A DNA stretch of 64,000 nucleotides from an uncultured Phycisphaerales bacterium (lineage in GTDB: Bacteria > Planctomycetota > Phycisphaerae > Phycisphaerales > SM1A02): NCBI GenBank assembly GCA_949373145.1, contig CASICI010000014.1, positions 1 through 64,000 of the forward strand, written 5' to 3'. A program made the translations under genes and the position numbers. Positions 19,428 through 29,400 of this stretch are shown here, in pieces. The notes under the pieces were generated by a model. It worked only from the letters and a program-made list of their open reading frames with translations, did no database searches and was not told the origin of the DNA. Numbering within the stretch: position 1 is the stretch's first letter; every line of letters starts with the position of its first letter.

Positions 19428-19545
19428 GAGCGTCACGTGGTCGACCGCCCCTTTCAACGTATGAGAAGTCTATCAAGCCGAGGACTTCCTGTTGCAGGAG
19501 AGGAGCAAGGGTTCCTACACTGAGGAGAACGAAAGACACCTCCCC

Positions 19546-20916
19546 ATGGCGAAGATGCTTCCCCGAATGATCCTGATCGGACTCGACCTGCAGAAAGGCC
19601 TGCGTGATCGTCTGGCTGAGGACTTCGAGCTCACGGACGTCAATCGCTCGGACGAAGCGATCGAACTCCTCCTCAATTCCGAGTTTGACGCCGGCATCTT
19701 CGAGCCGGGAGAAGTCCCTGACAGCGAATTCGCTCGAAGGCTTCAAGTCAAGATCAACGATGTCGACGATGCGGGTGGCACGCTGCTCGACCTCGATGCG
19801 GAACGAGTCTCACCACTCAACCTTGCCGAACGACTTCACCTGCTCGAGTCCAGAGTCGCCGATGGCCTTCTGAATCTCTTTGGTTGGCGCCACTTCGAAG
19901 TGCGACTCCTCGATCGGGAGACGGCGAAACTGGAGCTGGTGATCGCCAATGGGATCACGCCCCTGCCGATCGGACATGTCATTCATGCCAAGGTCGATGG
20001 CAACGGAATTTCAGGTCATGTCGCTGCAGTCGGCAAGAGCTACATCTGCAGGGACAGCCAAAGAGACGAACGATGGGTCGACGGCATGGAAGGCGGCCGG
20101 AGCAGCCTCACGATTCCACTCAGATTGCACGAAAGGACCATCGGGGTCCTGAATGTCGAGAGTGCGGATCCCAATCGATTCAATGATGAAGCGAGACTTC
20201 TGCTGGAGCTTTATGGTCGTTACGTCGCGATGACGGTCAACATTCTCGACATGCTGATCGTCGAGCGCTACACCACGAACAAACGGCTCTCAAACAACGT
20301 CCTCACCGAGCTCGAGTCACCGATCAGTGAGATCGAAGCCGAGACCAGCACCCTGCTGAAACTCGCCTCGGACGAACCCGCCATTCAGGAACACCTGGGA
20401 CGGATCACTGAATCGCTCGCCGCCATGAAAGCACGCATTCAGAGCTGCACCGCAGGCCCGCAGACGATTCTCGGGGCGGAGGAAGTCCTCCACCAGGAGG
20501 AATTGGAACCGATTCTCGCAGGTCGGACGGTCATGGTCGTGGACGATGAGCCGGTCGTGAGACAGACCATCAGTGCAGTGCTCGAGAAGCGAGGGTGCTC
20601 GGTCGTGGTCTGCAAGGATGGCTCGGCGGCGATCGACGACATTCGAGAGTGCGCGAGCAGATCCGAGTACTTCGACCTTGTGATCTCGGATGTGAGAATG
20701 CCGGATCGCAATGGATACGAAGTCTTCAAGGCGGTCAAGGATGCGAACGAGAAGACACCCGTGATTCTCATGACGGGCTTCGGCTACGACCCCCACCACT
20801 CGATCGTGCGTTCGAGTCAGGAAGGCCTGCATTGCTTTCTCTTCAAACCGTTCCAGATCGAGCAACTTCTCGAGGAAGTCTACAAGGCTCTGGTCATCGA
20901 AGCCGACGCCGGGTGA
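19546..20916 (+). CDS. Pseudo-receiver - GAF - receiver signalling protein
   Basis: A 456-aa soluble protein. Residues 6-60 look like a degenerate receiver fold (RMILIGLDLQKGL, DAGIFEPGE), residues 95-235 form a GAF sensory domain, residues 245-300 resemble a dimerisation helix pair in which the phospho-histidine position reads ELESPIS, so no autokinase activity is expected, and residues 326-455 are a true receiver with acidic pair Asp333-Asp334, phosphoacceptor Asp382 in SDVRMPDRNGYE and Lys434 in FLFKPF. There is no DNA-binding output domain. It converges with the HNOBA hybrid kinase gene, separated by three bases, so it is a natural candidate partner. Start at 19546 gives MAKMLPRMILIG; a TTG at 19492 is also in frame. 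Confidence 0.82.
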   Translation: MAKMLPRMILIGLDLQKGLRDRLAEDFELTDVNRSDEAIELLLNSEFDAGIFEPGEVPDSEFARRLQVKINDVDDAGGTLLDLDAERVSPLNLAERLHLLESRVADGLLNLFGWRHFEVRLLDRETAKLELVIANGITPLPIGHVIHAKVDGNGISGHVAAVGKSYICRDSQRDERWVDGMEGGRSSLTIPLRLHERTIGVLNVESADPNRFNDEARLLLELYGRYVAMTVNILDMLIVERYTTNKRLSNNVLTELESPISEIEAETSTLLKLASDEPAIQEHLGRITESLAAMKARIQSCTAGPQTILGAEEVLHQEELEPILAGRTVMVVDDEPVVRQTISAVLEKRGCSVVVCKDGSAAIDDIRECASRSEYFDLVISDVRMPDRNGYEVFKAVKDANEKTPVILMTGFGYDPHHSIVRSSQEGLHCFLFKPFQIEQLLEEVYKALVIEADAG

Positions 20917-20919
20917 GCC

Positions 20920-22602
20920 TCAGTCACGAAGCGTCGAATGGAGCATCTTTCGCAGTTCTTCGAGGTTGAACGGTTTTCGAAGAAGAGGAGTCGAGTCCTT
21001 CTCCGAGAAATTCGTTCGATCAGGGTCGTACCCGGTCATGAGTGCGAACGGTACGTCGATGCCCATCTCCTGAAGGCTTTTCTTGAGTGCATGGCCGGTC
21101 ATCCTGGGCATCACGATGTCCGAGAGAATGAGGTTGAAGGGTTCGATCGACTCATCACCGATCAGTTCGAGAGCCTCCTCCCCATGTCTGGCGACGACGA
21201 CCTGATACCCGTCATGCCGAAGCATGTCGTGAACCAGGTCGCGAACATCATCCTCGTCTTCCACGACCAGAATTCGAATCTTCGAGTTGAGACCGGGCTC
21301 AACGCCACTTTGTGGCTGCGAGACGGTCGAGACGACCTCGTTCGTGTGATCGCAGGGCTGAAGAAAGAGTGAGAATGTCGTTCCAACGCCAGGTTCGCTG
21401 GCGACGTCCATCGCACCATCGCAGCGCTCGAGTATCCAAACGATCGTGGACAAGCCCAGACCGGTGCCTTGAGAAGCATCCTTGGTGGTGAAGAACGGCT
21501 CGAAGATCTGCTCGATGATCGATTCAGTCATGCCGACGCCCTCGTCACGAACGGTCACGCGAATGTACTCACCGGGAAGGATCGTTCCCAGACGAAGCTC
21601 GGCTGCCTCGTTGATCATGACCTTGTCGAAGTTGAAGATGATCGTTCCGTTGTGATCCATCGCGTCGCGAGCGTTGATCGCCAGGTTGACCAGAATCTGC
21701 TGGAACGCGGCGGGATCGATGTAGACCATCTCGGCTCCCGGACCGATGTCGAATTCCAGCACGATGGATTCGCCGAGCAGAGGGGAAAGGATGCCTTGCG
21801 CCTCTGAGATCGCGGCAGCGATCTTGATCTCACTGTTGGACATGAGCGTGCGACGACCGAAGGAAAGCAATCGCGCGGTGATCTCTGAGGCTCTGCGAGT
21901 GGCTTCCCTGATTCGATCGAGATGACGGGTGGTTGACTCGAGATTTTCAGGGGCGATCTGAGCGAGCTGCGCATGACCGTCGATCGAGAGAAGAATGTTG
22001 TTGAAATCGTGTGCAATGCCGCCGGCAAGTTGGCCGATGGCCTGCATCTTCTGACTTTGAATCAACGTCTGCTCGAGTCGCTGTCGCTCAAGCAACTCCT
22101 TTTCGAGAGCTCGGTTGCGCTTTTCAAGCTCTTCCGATGCAACCGCCATTCTCTTTTGATGGCGCCGTGACAAGCGCTCTTCATTGCTCTTCAGATGAAG
22201 ATTCATCAGCATGTCATCGACCCCGGGAGGGAAGTCATGGAGCCCGAGATTGAAGTTCTTCAATTGCTGGAGGTCCTGGATCCAGGGCAGACAGAGAAGC
22301 ATGATGACCTGCTCCTCCTGCTCTTCGATCAGAAACAGTTCGCCCCGCAACTTCAAACCGGGAATGGATGTGATCTCGAGGACGGTCAGCTGTTTTTCAT
22401 GCTTCTTCAGAAGGGTGAAATCAGTGATGCCGTTCGGCCTGATGAATCGAATGCAGGAGTTCGTGTCATCCCCGACATTCAGCGATGGAGCGATTTCACG
22501 GAGTCGGGGACCGACACGAAGGATCTTTCCTCCGCCTGAAATCGCCAGATGGAATGGAAATGCCTTGTCAAAAAAGCTGAACTGCAGCGTTTTCAGGCTC
22601 AC
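20920..22602 (-). CDS. HNOBA-containing hybrid histidine kinase (H-NOX partner)
   Basis: A 560-aa cytoplasmic kinase. Residues 1-145 match the haem-NO-binding-associated (HNOBA) domain: FHLAISGGGKILRVGPRL, LRGELFLIEEQ, MLLCLPWIQDLQQL and NFNLGLHDFPPGVDDML. A coiled coil (about 140-185) leads to HisKA with His198 in GIAHDFNNIL, an HATPase domain (NLAINARDAM, DEGVGM, GTGLGLSTIVWI) and a C-terminal receiver with the aspartate in LILSDIVMPRMTGH. The gene overlaps the upstream H-NOX gene by four bases, so sensor and kinase are translated together. In studied bacteria nitric oxide binding to H-NOX alters autophosphorylation of the associated kinase, often controlling attachment or c-di-GMP. No membrane helices are visible. 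Confidence 0.9.
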   Translation of the reverse strand: MSLKTLQFSFFDKAFPFHLAISGGGKILRVGPRLREIAPSLNVGDDTNSCIRFIRPNGITDFTLLKKHEKQLTVLEITSIPGLKLRGELFLIEEQEEQVIMLLCLPWIQDLQQLKNFNLGLHDFPPGVDDMLMNLHLKSNEERLSRRHQKRMAVASEELEKRNRALEKELLERQRLEQTLIQSQKMQAIGQLAGGIAHDFNNILLSIDGHAQLAQIAPENLESTTRHLDRIREATRRASEITARLLSFGRRTLMSNSEIKIAAAISEAQGILSPLLGESIVLEFDIGPGAEMVYIDPAAFQQILVNLAINARDAMDHNGTIIFNFDKVMINEAAELRLGTILPGEYIRVTVRDEGVGMTESIIEQIFEPFFTTKDASQGTGLGLSTIVWILERCDGAMDVASEPGVGTTFSLFLQPCDHTNEVVSTVSQPQSGVEPGLNSKIRILVVEDEDDVRDLVHDMLRHDGYQVVVARHGEEALELIGDESIEPFNLILSDIVMPRMTGHALKKSLQEMGIDVPFALMTGYDPDRTNFSEKDSTPLLRKPFNLEELRKMLHSTLRD

Positions 22603-23162
22603 GACTGTTCCTCATCGAAATTCAGCAGCGTGATCTTGAAGACTCCAGTGACGCCTTCCGCGGTTCCATCAAGCGAGTCCACTTCGATCCGTGTTTCGAA
22701 TCGATCGGCGAGTCCGTAAAGAAGACCGACGACCAGCGGGCACAGGCCGGGCCGCTCACTGGAGTAATGAAGAATGATCTCATGCGCGGTGTTGCTTTGA
22801 ACTCTGAAGGAGGGTGGCCGCAGACTGGGGTAGGAAATCATGACACGAGAGTGCATGTGATCCAGGTTCTCGAGAAATTCCCCAAGGGATGTTCCGGCTG
22901 CATCCATCAACTCACCGTAGGCCTGACTGCCGACGTACTGGACCCAGTAACGGCCGAATGTCTCAAGGATGAGTTCGGGGGACATGCCAAGCACCGAGGA
23001 AGCCGCGCCCACAAGGTCATAGGTCTCGGAATCGGGGTATTGCTGCATCGACAGGAATTCGGTGTGATCAAGACCGGCCTGGGCGCAGATCTTGATCCAT
23101 GCTTCCTCTCCGAAGTTCTCGGTCACGAGTCCCTGAATCGCCTCATTGATCAATCCATACAT
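22599..23162 (-). CDS. H-NOX haem nitric-oxide-sensing protein
   Basis: A stand-alone 187-aa haem sensor. The proximal haem ligand is expected to be His104 in LDHMHSRV, lining up with the ALHDHL histidine of soluble guanylate cyclase. It is followed by YPSLRPPSF and the haem-propionate-binding YxSxR motif at Tyr133-Ser135-Arg137 (HYSSERPGL). The residues just after this motif are PGLCPLVVG; none is tyrosine, so the distal tyrosine that lets clostridial-type H-NOX bind oxygen appears absent and selective NO binding is the likelier reading. Translationally coupled to the HNOBA kinase. Its start is one base from the prmC stop, which places prmC upstream on the same strand. Confidence 0.93.
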   Translation of the reverse strand: MYGLINEAIQGLVTENFGEEAWIKICAQAGLDHTEFLSMQQYPDSETYDLVGAASSVLGMSPELILETFGRYWVQYVGSQAYGELMDAAGTSLGEFLENLDHMHSRVMISYPSLRPPSFRVQSNTAHEIILHYSSERPGLCPLVVGLLYGLADRFETRIEVDSLDGTAEGVTGVFKITLLNFDEEQS

Positions 23163-23163
23163 G

Positions 23164-24297
23164 TCAATGCCTTTCCGCTCGTGTGTCGTACCGTGCTACC
23201 AGAAAACGAGGGAAGCCCTCATGATCTTTCACAATCGAGCATTCCTTGACCTCGGGCAGGGTTTGCGCGAAGTCGTTGATTTCGGCCGCACTGTTGGCAC
23301 CGAATTCCATGATCAGAAGTCCACCGGGCTTGAGCCATCGAGCTGAGTCGCGAAGAATGGGCTTGATGAATTCAAGACCGTTTGCACCGCCATGAAGCGC
23401 TGTTCGAGGCTCATAGTCCTTCACATTTCGATCCAGAGCCGCGTACTCGGATTCAGAGACGTACGGAGGATTCGCGCAGATGATGTCGAAGACTCCCAGG
23501 TCCGAGTCGGGCAAAGCTTCGAACAACGAACCCAGACGAAGTTCAAGCTCCTGATCGAGACCGTGGCGGCGGGCATTTCGCCCGGCCAGCTCGAGGGCCT
23601 CCCTGACGACATCGGTCGCGGTCACGAGGAGTGGTCCTTCGGAACCCGGTTCCAGGCTCTCAACCGGTACGGGGGGGTCGGCAGCGGAGTGAGAAGGCAT
23701 CGTTTCAGGGACGACGGGCTCGCGTTCGAGATCGAACACCACTTCATCGGACTGATCTTGAGTCGGTGCGGGGTCCTCATCGGAAGCGGAACCCTGAGGG
23801 GTTCGCTCGGAGACGGGGCCGGCGCGCAACGCCAGAATCGAAGCCGCCAGGCTGACCGCGATACAGCCACTTCCGGTGCAGAGATCGAGGATTCGCCACG
23901 GACGAGAGAGCCCCTGCGACTTGACCTCGTCAAGGGCGAGTTCGACCAGCCCTTCGGTACAGGGACGCGGAATGAGCGTGCAGGGCGACACTTCGAACTC
24001 TCGACCGTGGAATGGCCACGCACCCACCAGGTACTGGACCGGTTCATGCTGAGACGCCCTCCCCACCAGCGCTCGCAGGGTCCCCAGATCATCTTCGGAG
24101 AGAACTCGATCAGGTTCCATATACAGACGCAGGCGTTCGCAGCCCAGAACGTGCCCGAGCAGAAGCTCGGCGCAGACTCTGGGAGAATCGACATCGTTGG
24201 TCTCCAGGAAACCTCGGATCCAGTCCAGCAGCTTGCGGGTCGTCCAATCGGACTTCCCTGAAGCATCAGTTGATTCTGATCGTGTTTCAGTCGCCAT
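23164..24297 (-). CDS. prmC: Release factor glutamine methyltransferase PrmC with large insert
   Basis: Methylates the Gln of the GGQ motif in release factors RF1 and RF2. The N-terminal helical domain contains the LIPRPCTEGLVE motif (108-119), and the methyltransferase domain has the SAM loop ILDLCTGSGCIAVSLA (136-151) and catalytic NPPYV (276-280). The protein is 377 aa, about 95 more than usual, because of an acidic, proline-rich low-complexity stretch at about 156-223 directly after the SAM motif. Start at 24297 has GGGAG five bases upstream; an earlier in-frame ATG at 24363 is unsupported. Same strand and tightly spaced with the H-NOX and kinase genes downstream. Confidence 0.92.
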   Translation of the reverse strand: MATETRSESTDASGKSDWTTRKLLDWIRGFLETNDVDSPRVCAELLLGHVLGCERLRLYMEPDRVLSEDDLGTLRALVGRASQHEPVQYLVGAWPFHGREFEVSPCTLIPRPCTEGLVELALDEVKSQGLSRPWRILDLCTGSGCIAVSLAASILALRAGPVSERTPQGSASDEDPAPTQDQSDEVVFDLEREPVVPETMPSHSAADPPVPVESLEPGSEGPLLVTATDVVREALELAGRNARRHGLDQELELRLGSLFEALPDSDLGVFDIICANPPYVSESEYAALDRNVKDYEPRTALHGGANGLEFIKPILRDSARWLKPGGLLIMEFGANSAAEINDFAQTLPEVKECSIVKDHEGFPRFLVARYDTRAERH

Positions 24298-24386
24298 GAG
24301 CTCCCAGTCTACCGAGGTTCCTCCCCCTGGTAGGGCATGCTGCGTTCTTTCCCCCGCTATCATGTGAATTCATCAGGAGACCCAAC

Positions 24387-24860
24387 GTGACGACAGAAGA
24401 CCAAGACGCACTCATCACCCAAACCCTCGAGACATGCCTCACTCTGGCCCGAGAAGCGGATGTATTCGACGAAATGTCGATCCAAGCGAACTCGTCAGGA
24501 CACCGACTCGTGGCGATGGCGCGAGGTGCTGCCGCAGAAGCGCTGTACACCGTCGAACAGATCGAAGGCCGATGGATGGTGCTGATGCTGACCAAGGACC
24601 GATGGCTCAGCGAATCCATCGAGGCCGAAGTGATGCACAATGGGGATTCCCTCGAAGAGCTGATCGAAGAGGAACTCATCGATCTCGGACTGGATTCGGT
24701 CGAGGTCACGATGCAGCACTATCGGGATGATGACTTTCGCTACGTGTTCAAATCACCGCTGCCGACGAACGCCACGGACACTGAAATCGCAACCTGGTTG
24801 CTTGGGTACGAAGCTGCGTTCAAACAACTCGGTGACATGACCGAAGACCAGGAAGACTGA
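24387..24860 (+). CDS. Hypothetical acidic cytoplasmic protein
   Basis: A 157-aa soluble, strongly acidic protein that I do not recognise. It starts at GTG 24387 with AGGAG eight bases before. Alternating helices and strands are suggested (LVAMARGAAAEALYTVEQIEGRWMVLML looks like a beta-sheet pair), with an acidic patch EELIEEELIDLGLD and a C-terminal helix. No signal peptide, membrane segment or cysteine pair is present. It is divergent from prmC and lies 16 nt ahead of a glycosyltransferase gene, so the two are likely cotranscribed. Its even codon usage and spacing support a real gene. Confidence 0.7.
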   Translation: MTTEDQDALITQTLETCLTLAREADVFDEMSIQANSSGHRLVAMARGAAAEALYTVEQIEGRWMVLMLTKDRWLSESIEAEVMHNGDSLEELIEEELIDLGLDSVEVTMQHYRDDDFRYVFKSPLPTNATDTEIATWLLGYEAAFKQLGDMTEDQED

Positions 24861-24876
24861 GGGCGAACTGAACACG

Positions 24877-26424
24877 ATGCCTCCTCGCGTCCTCATGCTC
24901 GGCTGGGAATTCCCCCCCTTCATCACCGGAGGGTTGGGCACCGCATGCTTCGGCCTCACCAAGGCACTCGACCGCCTGGGGGTGGAAACCACGTTCGTGC
25001 TTCCGAAGTCGACGCCGGTCCAGGACGGCTCGCACGTCAAGGTGATCAGTCCGGGCGACAGCGCTCGAAACCTGATCCTCAAGAATCGTGACCACCCGCC
25101 CTCTTCACCACTGCAGAGCTCGACGAAATCCGTGTCGACGAATGCCGAGGCATCGCCCAACCAGAACGCCGAACCCCGGGAGAGAACCGTCCGTGAGCTC
25201 CAGACGCTCAAGACGATCGAAGCCGAGCTTCACCAGATCCTGATTCCAAACGACAACGGCGTGTACCCTTCCCTGGAACCCAAGATGGTCCAGTTCTTGA
25301 AGGAATCAAGCCTTGAAATCCAGAGGATTCGGACCATGGTCGACATGGGCCACATCGGGGCGAACAAGGAAGAGGCCGCAATGGCTCTCTTCAGAGCGCT
25401 TCCGGAAGCGGGCCCTCCCAGAGAGCTCGACGAAGAGGAAGCCATCGAGGAGCGTCCCCCTTCCAGCGCGGATTACTCGGGGGATCTGATCGGACAAGCG
25501 GAACATTACGCGCGATTCTGCTCGATGATCTCGAAGAACGTCGACTTCGATGTGATTCACGCGCATGACTGGCTGACCTATCCCGCGGGTCTCGCGGTTT
25601 CGAGAATCTCAGGAAAACCTCTGGTGGTTCACGTTCACTCGACGGAGTTCGACCGATCCGGTGAACACGTCGATCAGGTGGTCTACAACATCGAGCGGCG
25701 TGGCATGCATGGCGCGGCGAAGGTCGTCGCTGTGAGCCACCTCACCAAAGAGATCGTCGTGAACCGATATGGGATCGAGCAGGACAAGGTCGAAGTCGTC
25801 TGGAACGGCATCGACGTGGAGCCTGCCAAGGGCCCGGCCGCGCACATCCGCAAGGATGACAAGATCGTCCTCTACTTCGGACGAATCACGCACCAGAAGG
25901 GGCCGGAATATTTCATCGCGGCTGCGAAGAGAGTTCTCGAAGTCGACCCCAACGTGAAGTTCGTGGTCGCCGGCTCCGGAGACCTCGCCGAACGCATGAT
26001 CGGCATGGCTGCCGAACTCGGAATCGGTCACAAGGTCCTCTTCACCGGGTTTCTTCGGGGAAGCGACATCGAGCGGATCTTCTCGATTGCGGATCTGTAT
26101 GTCATGCCAAGCGTCTCGGAACCGTTTGGAATCGCTCCCCTCGAGGCCATGAGTCATGACGTTCCGGTGTTGATCAGCCGGCGCTCTGGCGTGAGCGAAG
26201 TCCTGATGCATGCTCTCAAGGTTGACTTCTGGGACATCGACGACATGGCCAACAAGGTTCTCGCGGTTCTACGCCACTCGCCTCTGAGCAAGGCCCTGCG
26301 GGATGGAGGCCGTTTCGAGCTCCGAAGAATCACATGGGATGGCGCCGCCGGGAAGTGTGAACAGATCTACAATGAAGTGACGGCGTACGGCCGGGGCATG
26401 CCCATGGCCGACATCCGTAAGTAA
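24877..26424 (+). CDS. Glycosyltransferase (GT4/GT5 type, starch-synthase-like N-terminus)
   Basis: A 515-aa GT-B fold glycosyltransferase. The N-terminus VLMLGWEFPPFITGGLGTAC carries the nucleotide-sugar-binding GGLG typical of glycogen/starch synthases, followed by a 130-residue charged insert with little structure (about 60-190), then VIHAHDWLTYPAG, and a C-terminal domain with VLYFGRITHQKGPEYFI, VVAGSGDLAERM and the retaining-transferase motif MPSVSEPFGIAPLEAMSH. It probably adds a hexose from an ADP- or UDP-sugar to a polysaccharide; glycogen synthesis is possible but the insert and family divergence leave the acceptor open. Cotranscription with the small acidic protein is likely. Confidence 0.85.
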   Translation: MPPRVLMLGWEFPPFITGGLGTACFGLTKALDRLGVETTFVLPKSTPVQDGSHVKVISPGDSARNLILKNRDHPPSSPLQSSTKSVSTNAEASPNQNAEPRERTVRELQTLKTIEAELHQILIPNDNGVYPSLEPKMVQFLKESSLEIQRIRTMVDMGHIGANKEEAAMALFRALPEAGPPRELDEEEAIEERPPSSADYSGDLIGQAEHYARFCSMISKNVDFDVIHAHDWLTYPAGLAVSRISGKPLVVHVHSTEFDRSGEHVDQVVYNIERRGMHGAAKVVAVSHLTKEIVVNRYGIEQDKVEVVWNGIDVEPAKGPAAHIRKDDKIVLYFGRITHQKGPEYFIAAAKRVLEVDPNVKFVVAGSGDLAERMIGMAAELGIGHKVLFTGFLRGSDIERIFSIADLYVMPSVSEPFGIAPLEAMSHDVPVLISRRSGVSEVLMHALKVDFWDIDDMANKVLAVLRHSPLSKALRDGGRFELRRITWDGAAGKCEQIYNEVTAYGRGMPMADIRK

Positions 26425-26453
26425 GAGCCTACCCACCCTTCGAATAATGGAAG

Positions 26454-29400
26454 ATGCCCGTGTTTTTCAAGCGCAAGCAAAGCAGTGTCCCACAAGCTGA
26501 ATCCGCACCTCGGAGAGAAGCGGAACAGACGATCATTCCACCACAGGATCCTGCATTCGAAGCACGAGTCCTGGAATTGGGAAGCAAGTATCTCGAACAT
26601 GCCCGCTCGGGCAGAGCCTCGATACTGAGCAAGGGATTCTGGTCGGACAAATTGATGGACTGGTCGATGAAGGACGAGGACTTCAAGGTCCAGCTCTTTC
26701 GATTCGTCGACGCATTCCCGATGCTGAGAACTCCCGATCAGGTGCATGACCACCTCGTCGACTATCTCTCACAACCAGGCGTGACCCCACCACCCGGCTT
26801 CGAACTGGGCGTCAAGGCCGGCGGCCTGGCCAAGGGCCTGTTGACCAGGACCTTCTCGAATCAGATCACCTCGATGGCGAAGAAATTCATCGCGGGAACC
26901 GATGCGGCGAGCGCACTGCCTCAGCTGGAGAAGCTCTGGAAGCAGAACATGGCGTTTTCCGTCGATCTCCTCGGCGAAGCCTGCGTGAGTGATGCTGAAG
27001 CCGAGGACTACCAGAGAAAATATTCGGATCTGGTCGAGAACCTTCCCGAGCAAGTCGCGGCATGGAAGGACAACCCGCTGCTTGAGACCGACCATCTCGG
27101 ACCCATCCCCAGAACGAACGTGTCGATCAAGATCTCATCGCTCTTCGCACGCACCGACGCCATCGATCTCGAGGGCTCGCTTCGCGGACTGGAAGAGGCC
27201 GTGATGCCTCTTCTGGAGACCGCCAAGCGAAAAGGCGTGTTCATCAACTTCGACATGGAGCAGTTCGAGCTCAAGGACCTGACGCTCGAACTCTTCATGC
27301 GTTGCTGTGAGAAGATCGATTTCGAGGCCGGAATCGCGATGCAGTCCTATCTCAGATCAGGAGACGACGACGCCCGCAGAATCATCGAATGGTCGAAGCG
27401 CACCGGTCGCCAGGTCTCGGTGCGACTCGTCAAGGGAGCGTACTGGGACTACGAGACGATCCATGCCGAACAGGAAGGCTGGCCCGTACCAGTCTGGAGC
27501 CACAAGGCCGACACGGATGCCTGCTTCGAACGCATGAGTCGCCTGTTCATCGATTCGACGCCGAAAACCACCGGAGAAGGCGGCGTCAAACTGGCTCTGG
27601 GCTCGCACAACGCGCGCTCCATCGGTGCCGCACTTGCTGGACTTGAGAAAGCGGACCTCCCCCCCGCCGCCCTCGAACTCCAGATGCTCCATGGAATGGG
27701 TGCCGAACTGAAATCAGCCGCGGTCGAGATGGGTATTCGCCTCCGTGAATATGTCCCGGTCGGTGAGATGATTCCGGGCATGGCCTACCTGGTCAGACGA
27801 CTTCTCGAAAACACATCGAATGAATCATGGCTCAAGGCTGGTTTCCTGGACGATGCGTCCGAGGACGACCTCCTCAGATCACCCCATCGCTCGTTCGCCT
27901 CCGACCCGGGGCGAGAACGAATCGACAACGCGCCCGAGCGCCACACGCTCTCCACGGCGGTCGAAGGCATCGGAGACGGAAGACCGTTCTTCACGGAACC
28001 GATGCGTGATTTCTCACAGGAGAAGAATCGAACCGCGTTCGCGGAAGCGATCACCCGAGCCGTCGTGCCCGAAGTCAGCAATGACGGGACCATCGAGATG
28101 GCACATGCCGCACTCGACAGGCTCGAACGATTCCAGCCCACCTGGCGGGACACTCCGTATCTCGAACGAGCTGCCGTGCTGACACGCGCAGCGCACATCA
28201 TGCGCGCGCGACGAGACGAACTGTCGGCCATCATCATCAAGGAGAACGGCAAGCCGTGGAGAGATGCCGATGCAGACACCTGCGAGGCCATCGACTTCTG
28301 TGAGTTCTATGCACGTGAAGGCGCCGAACTGTTCACACCGAAGAGACTGGGCAGGTTCATCGGTGAGATCGACGAAAGCTGGAATCAACCAAGAGGAATC
28401 ACCGCGGTCATCAGTCCCTGGAACTTTCCATTGGCGATTTGCGCTGGAATGACCACGGCAGCGTTGGTCACCGGCAACGTGGTGATTCTCAAGCCAGCCG
28501 AACAGACCCCGGGAATCGCCGCGGTCATGGTGGATATTCTTCGTGAAGCCGGTCTGCCCGAAGATGCCCTGGCATTCCTTCCGGGTATCGGTGAAACCGT
28601 CGGTGCCGCGATCGTGCGGGATCCCAGAATCTCGATGATCGCATTCACCGGATCGAAGGCCGTCGGACTCGACATCATCAAGGCCGCCGGCGATACCGGC
28701 GAGACTCAGGCTCACGTGAAGAAGGTTGTCTGTGAGATGGGTGGCAAGAATGCCATCATCATCGATGCCTCGGCCGATCTTGATGAGGCCGTGCTTGGAG
28801 TGAGGCAGTCCGCGTTCGGGTTCAGCGGTCAGAAATGCTCCGCATGCAGCAGAGTGATCGTGGTGGACAGTGCGCACGACGTCTTTCTGGAAAGACTCGT
28901 GGAAAGCACGAAAACGTTGGTCGTGGGAGATCCCTGCGAACCCGGGACCGATGTCGGCCCCGTCATCGACCAGGAAGCGGCTGAGAAGATCCGCTCGTAC
29001 GTCGAACTTGGAGATCAAGAAGGACGTGTCGAGTGCGGTGGAGCGCGCCACGCAGATCTTGAAGACAGAGTCGGCAAGCCGTACGTGGCACCCACCGTCA
29101 TCAGTGGCATCGGACCCGATGATCGACTTGCCAACGATGAGATCTTCGGTCCGGTCCTCGCCGTGATCCGGGTCGCTGATTTCGATGAAGCGCTGCGCGT
29201 CGCCAATCAGACGCAGTACAAACTGACCGGTGGAGTCTTCAGCAGAAAACCAGCGCACCTTGAAAAGGCCCGGAAGGAATTCAGGGTCGGCAACCTCTAC
29301 CTCAATCGAGGCATCACCGGCGCACTGGTCGGACGGCAGCCGTTCGGAGGTTTCGGAATGAGCGGGATCGGCAGCAAGGCGGGTGGGCTCGACTACCTCG

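Noticed and set aside
24877-26424. Confident call as glycogen synthase GlgA
   Set aside because: The GGLG N-terminus fits, but the long charged insert and general GT4-type C-terminus do not allow a specific substrate assignment, and no glg genes are nearby.
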